Source: Clostridia bacterium
GTDB taxonomy: Bacteria; Bacillota_A; Clostridia; Christensenellales; Borkfalkiaceae
Direction: 5' to 3'
Assembly: GCA_017457015.1 (NCBI GenBank)
Contig: JAFTIG010000051.1
Span: 1-10,066, forward strand
Length of the DNA stretch: 10,066 bases
The first letter of the stretch is position 1, and each line of letters opens with the position of its first letter. This document shows, piece by piece, positions 6,590 to 10,066 of this stretch. The notes below the pieces were generated by a model. It did not search any database. It saw only the letters and a list, made by a program, of their open reading frames with translations, and was not told where the DNA came from. The translations under genes were made by a program, and so were the position numbers.

Positions 6590-9500
6590 TTGAACGGATT
6601 AGGCAGAAAAAAAGAAGATAAAGAAAATAAAAATCTCGTGTTTACGAGAGAAACTTTGGGCGTAGTACTTATTCTTTTTGCTACGCTTATGCTCGTATGC
6701 TTAATTACCCGTGAAAAGATTTTTTCTATCGTGGGGCAATCGGTCAACGCATTTTTGTTCGGCTTGTTCGGATTTTTTGCGTATGCCGTGCTTATTTTTA
6801 CAATATCGCTCGGAGTATTGCTCGTTAGTAGTAAGTCCGTTTCTATGCCTAGAAAAAGAAAGGTGCTTATCACGCTTGCTTTCGTAATAATTGCGCTTAT
6901 TTCGCACGTCGCTACTATCAGTAGTAAAAATCTTACTTACGGTCAATATATTTCCGCGTCTTACGCAATGGGTGCAGGTGGTATTGAAACAACTTCGGCA
7001 GGCGGATTTTTTACCGCGCTCGTCGCCTACGTTTTTTCCGCGCTTTTAACGGACGTTGGCAGTTACGTTATTTTGGGTATTGCGCTCGCCGCCGTCGGTT
7101 ACGGTATCGTTCGCGACGTCATGGTTGGGGAAACCGCATCCGCAAAAACGAAAAAACAAACTTTTAACAGTTCGTTCGTTAAAGAAGAGTCGGATTTACC
7201 AGTAGAGATTGCAGGGGTTAAAGAATACCCCGTAGAAGGCGTGGATTTTTCCGTGCAAAAGGGCACGCAAAAACTTTTCGTGAATAACCCCAACGACTTT
7301 GCGGTTAAGACAAAGCGTGAAATAAATAGGGATTCTGCTAATCCGAACGGTATGAAAATCACTTTTGCAGAAGGTGGGCTTGGCGTAGTCAATACTGCAG
7401 ACGACAAAAAGAAGACCGCACCTGCAATAAGTTCAGACGACTTGAGAAAAAAACTCGACTATATCAAAACGCCCGGCGTTATAGATATGCAAAAGTTTAA
7501 AGAAGATACTGAAAAAAATTCTTATACCACTCCGTACAATAGTGCGAACAACGGAACTTATACGTCCGTTTCGGGGTACGTCAATCCTCGTGAGCGTGAA
7601 GAAAAGCCCGTAAAAGAAAAGAGCGATATTCCTTTTATCGAACACGATCAACCGCCCGTATCGCCTATAGTGGAAAGGACTGCGGATAGCGTGGAAGAAC
7701 GCGCTAAACTTTTCGGGGACGTTTACGCGTCGGCAGTAGAAGTAGAACCTAACAAAAATACGGAAATAGAGCCTACCGCACCTACCGAACCGACTGAAGA
7801 AGTTTTCCGTCCCGTGCAGACGGATGCGCCAAGATCGTCTAGGATAACCGAGATTATCGACATACCGTTTATAGACGAGAGTGAAGAAGATTTATCCACC
7901 GATATAGCGCCAGAAACGGAAACCCCGTTTACGAGTGAGAGTGCGCGTATCGAGCCCGAAAAAATTGAAAGTGCAGCAGAGCCCGTAAACGTAGAAGAAC
8001 CGCCTGCACCGTCCGCAATAGGCTCAAGAAGAATAAGAGATATATTCGGAACGGAAGAGCAAAGCAAGGTAGCGGAGCAGACGAAAGATAAGCCTGCTTA
8101 TACTAGTAGAGTAGAAGCGGATAATAACTCGGCACAAACTTCAAGGCGCTCGTTCGGATTTACCGCACCGCAAGAAAAGGCGGAAGAGATAGTTGAAGAG
8201 AAACCCAAAAAAGAAGCACCGCCTATCAATAGGGAATATTTTAGACCACCGCTCGATTTACTTGAAACTTACAGTCAGCCTATAAACGCAGTGCAGGAAA
8301 ACCATCAAGAGCGCATGGAGATTATTCAAAAAACGCTTGAAGATTTCCACATAAACGCAGTACCGCAAAGTTACGTTCAAGGTCCGTCCATCACGCGTTA
8401 CGAGATAATGATGCCTGCGGGTATATCAGTCAAGAAGGTGTTAAACTACGACGACGACCTTAAAATGCGTCTTGCAGCCAAGAACGGCGTCAGAATAGAA
8501 GCGCCTATCCCCGGTAAAAACTTGGTAGGTATAGAAGTTGCAAACAGTGTAAAAGTTACGGTCGGATTAAAAGAAGTTATGGAAGGGCTTGCCGATAAAA
8601 AAGTTAAGCCTAGCGCACTTATGTTTGCTCTAGGTAAAGACATAGTCGGAAACTCTATCAGCGACGACTTGGCAAAAGGTCCGCACTATCTTATAGCAGG
8701 CGCTACCGGTTCGGGTAAGAGCGTGTGCTTACACGTTATGTTAGTAAGTATGCTCATGCGTTATAGCCCTGAAGAACTCAAACTCGTTTTGGTTGATCCT
8801 AAAAGCGTAGAGTTTAGAAAATACGAGCACATACCGCATCTTTTAGTAGACGAGATAATTACCGAGCCTAAACGCGCTCTCGCACTTTTGCAATGGGCGT
8901 ATGAAGAGACGGATAGAAGAAACGCTATGTTTACGTCGTGTGGCGGTATGATAAGCAATATCGACGATTATAACTCGCAGATAGCAAGTGATACCGTGCC
9001 CAAACTTCCGAGAATAGTATTTATTATAGACGAACTTGCCGACCTTATGGAAGCATGTAAGAAAGATTTAGAAGCGCGCATCCGTATGATTGCCGCGAAA
9101 TCGCGTTCGGCAGGTATACATTTGGTGCTTGCAACTCAACGTCCGTCCGTAGACGTTATTACGGGTACGATCAAGGCAAATTTACCGTCGCGTATTGCAC
9201 TTAAAGTTATGAACTACGCCGATTCGCAGACTATACTGTCAGAAGCCGGTGCGGAAAAACTTTTGGGTAACGGAGATATGCTTTATAAAAACTCGTCTAT
9301 GGGCGATTATGAAAGGTATCAAGGCGCGTATATAAGCGGTAGAGAAATAACTAATATCGTAAATTACATTAAAGAGAAAAACACTGCATACTTTGACGAC
9401 GACGTTCAGGAGTTCCTTGATAAAGAAACCAAACCAAAGCAAGAAGAGAGCGTTGAAAGTGGCGGTGACGAAGGCAACGGTGCGGACGAAATTAACGAAT

Positions 9501-9718
9501 TTTTCTTAAAGGCACTTTGGCTTGCAGTAAATACCGAAACTATATCTATATCGCTTTTACAAAGACGTTTCCAAATAGGTTATGCAAGAGCAGGCGGTTT
9601 GGTTGACAAAATGGAGCGTATGGGTTTCGTTTCGGGTAACGAAGGTAGCAAAGCGCGCCGTGTTCTCTTGAGCAAAGAAGAGTTCGTAAACAGATTTGGT
9701 CCTATGGACGAAGCGTGA
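6590..9718 (+). CDS. ftsK: DNA translocase FtsK/SpoIIIE
   Basis: This 1042-residue septal DNA pump moves chromosomal DNA through the closing division septum (or into the forespore in spore formers). The N-terminal membrane domain has hydrophobic segments at about 23-40, 55-79, 91-109 and 138-173; the last could be one or two spans. A long acidic, proline/threonine-rich linker (about 175-547) follows. The motor alpha domain begins near 549 (REYFRPPLDLLETY). The RecA-like domain has Walker A AGATGSGKS (703-711) and Walker B VFIIDELADL (810-819, D814/E815). The C-terminal gamma winged helix, which reads orienting sequences on DNA, spans about 968-1030 (LLQRRFQIGYARAGGLVDKMERMGFV). The TTG start is backed by GAGGTGG. 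It is longer than B. subtilis SpoIIIE because of the linker. Whether the cell is a spore former cannot be judged here. The stop is 4 bp before rimO. Confidence 0.96.
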   Translation: MNGLGRKKEDKENKNLVFTRETLGVVLILFATLMLVCLITREKIFSIVGQSVNAFLFGLFGFFAYAVLIFTISLGVLLVSSKSVSMPRKRKVLITLAFVIIALISHVATISSKNLTYGQYISASYAMGAGGIETTSAGGFFTALVAYVFSALLTDVGSYVILGIALAAVGYGIVRDVMVGETASAKTKKQTFNSSFVKEESDLPVEIAGVKEYPVEGVDFSVQKGTQKLFVNNPNDFAVKTKREINRDSANPNGMKITFAEGGLGVVNTADDKKKTAPAISSDDLRKKLDYIKTPGVIDMQKFKEDTEKNSYTTPYNSANNGTYTSVSGYVNPREREEKPVKEKSDIPFIEHDQPPVSPIVERTADSVEERAKLFGDVYASAVEVEPNKNTEIEPTAPTEPTEEVFRPVQTDAPRSSRITEIIDIPFIDESEEDLSTDIAPETETPFTSESARIEPEKIESAAEPVNVEEPPAPSAIGSRRIRDIFGTEEQSKVAEQTKDKPAYTSRVEADNNSAQTSRRSFGFTAPQEKAEEIVEEKPKKEAPPINREYFRPPLDLLETYSQPINAVQENHQERMEIIQKTLEDFHINAVPQSYVQGPSITRYEIMMPAGISVKKVLNYDDDLKMRLAAKNGVRIEAPIPGKNLVGIEVANSVKVTVGLKEVMEGLADKKVKPSALMFALGKDIVGNSISDDLAKGPHYLIAGATGSGKSVCLHVMLVSMLMRYSPEELKLVLVDPKSVEFRKYEHIPHLLVDEIITEPKRALALLQWAYEETDRRNAMFTSCGGMISNIDDYNSQIASDTVPKLPRIVFIIDELADLMEACKKDLEARIRMIAAKSRSAGIHLVLATQRPSVDVITGTIKANLPSRIALKVMNYADSQTILSEAGAEKLLGNGDMLYKNSSMGDYERYQGAYISGREITNIVNYIKEKNTAYFDDDVQEFLDKETKPKQEESVESGGDEGNGADEINEFFLKALWLAVNTETISISLLQRRFQIGYARAGGLVDKMERMGFVSGNEGSKARRVLLSKEEFVNRFGPMDEA

Positions 9719-9722
9719 CGTT

Positions 9723-10066
9723 ATGAAAGAGATTTATAATAAGAAGATAGGCGTCATATCACTCGGATGCGATAAAAACCGCGTCGATACGGAAAAGATG
9801 CTCGCAATTTTGTCCGAACGACACGAACTTACGTCCGATATAGAGCGTGCGCAAATAATAATAGTTAATACTTGTGCGTTTTTAGAGAGTGCGAGAAGTG
9901 AAGCGATAACCGAAATTTTATCTGCGGCACAGTATAAGATAGACGGCGTGGCGGAAAAGATTATAGTTACGGGTTGTCTACCGCAAAAGTTCATTGGGGA
10001 TATAGAAGACTCGCTATTTGAAGTAGACGCGTTTACGGGTGTTTCCGACTACGGAGAAATTTTGTC
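9723..10066 (+). CDS. rimO: Ribosomal protein S12 methylthiotransferase RimO, 5' part
   Basis: The first 114 codons (plus two bases) of a radical-SAM methylthiotransferase are visible; the gene runs off the right window edge. The visible part is the N-terminal UPF0004 domain, whose three cysteines hold the auxiliary [4Fe-4S] cluster: C16 (SLGCDKNRVDTE), C51 (NTCAFLESA) and C85 (TGCLPQKF). The combination LGC-x-KN-x-VD-x-E and NTCAF-x-ESA favours RimO, which modifies an aspartate of ribosomal protein S12, over the tRNA enzyme MiaB. The radical-SAM CxxxCxxC and the TRAM domain would lie outside the window, so completeness is unknown. ATG 9723 lies 4 bp after the ftsK stop and lacks an obvious ribosome binding site, suggesting translational coupling. 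The ftsK-rimO order is common in Clostridia. Confidence 0.93.
   Translation, partial: MKEIYNKKIGVISLGCDKNRVDTEKMLAILSERHELTSDIERAQIIIVNTCAFLESARSEAITEILSAAQYKIDGVAEKIIVTGCLPQKFIGDIEDSLFEVDAFTGVSDYGEIL

Noticed and set aside
6472..6873. Minus-strand open frame spanning the terminator, promoter and 5' end of ftsK
   Set aside because: It overlaps a terminator, a good + strand promoter and the FtsK membrane domain, has no recognisable domain and is best explained as a chance frame.
9734..9994. Minus-strand open frame opposite rimO
   Set aside because: The + strand carries the clear RimO N-terminal domain with all three cluster cysteines. The minus frame shows no family features.
1..10066. Search by eye for CRISPR arrays, tRNA or rRNA genes, IS ends and phage genes
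   Set aside because: No spaced direct repeats, cloverleaf-like sequences, transposase motifs or terminal inverted repeats were seen; nearly all of the window is explained by housekeeping genes.

Overview
The window looks like a conserved housekeeping chromosome segment from a low-GC Gram-positive bacterium (Bacillota, most likely Clostridia or a close relative). The evidence is the gene order, a SigA-type sigma factor of about 370 residues, Gram-positive AGGAGG/GAGGTG ribosome binding sites, and AT-rich intergenic DNA. No genus can be named from the sequence alone. All recognised genes are on the + strand. I saw no mobile element, CRISPR array, tRNA or rRNA.

Layout: (1) Positions 1-189 hold the C-terminal end of a double zinc-ribbon protein, closed by a strong intrinsic terminator (191-228). 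(2) After an AT-rich gap of about 150 bp comes a tightly packed six-gene run: dGTPase-like HD hydrolase (378-1373), DNA primase dnaG (1377-3155), primary sigma factor rpoD/sigA (3179-4300), tRNA m1A22 methyltransferase trmK (4300-4941), a Nif3/DUF34 metal protein (4934-5722) and a coiled-coil C4 zinc-ribbon protein (5738-6439). Gaps are 23 bp or less and two junctions overlap, so this is very probably one operon, ending at a hairpin terminator (6456-6484). It is the clostridial form of the macromolecular synthesis operon, with a dNTPase in the first position and no rpsU in the window. (3) A new transcription unit starts at a good sigma-A promoter (6532-6560). It carries ftsK/spoIIIE (6590-9718, TTG start) and, 4 bp later, the 5' part of rimO (9723 to the window edge).

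Functionally, the first operon links dNTP pool control, primer synthesis and housekeeping transcription with tRNA modification and two conserved but poorly understood proteins (Nif3 and the zinc-ribbon coiled coil). The second links chromosome segregation at the septum with methylthiolation of ribosomal protein S12. I did not find a new biological system here. The points worth a second look are modest: the truncated zinc-finger protein with a RanBP2-like spacing, the Nif3/zinc-ribbon pair, and a repeated short motif in the FtsK linker.
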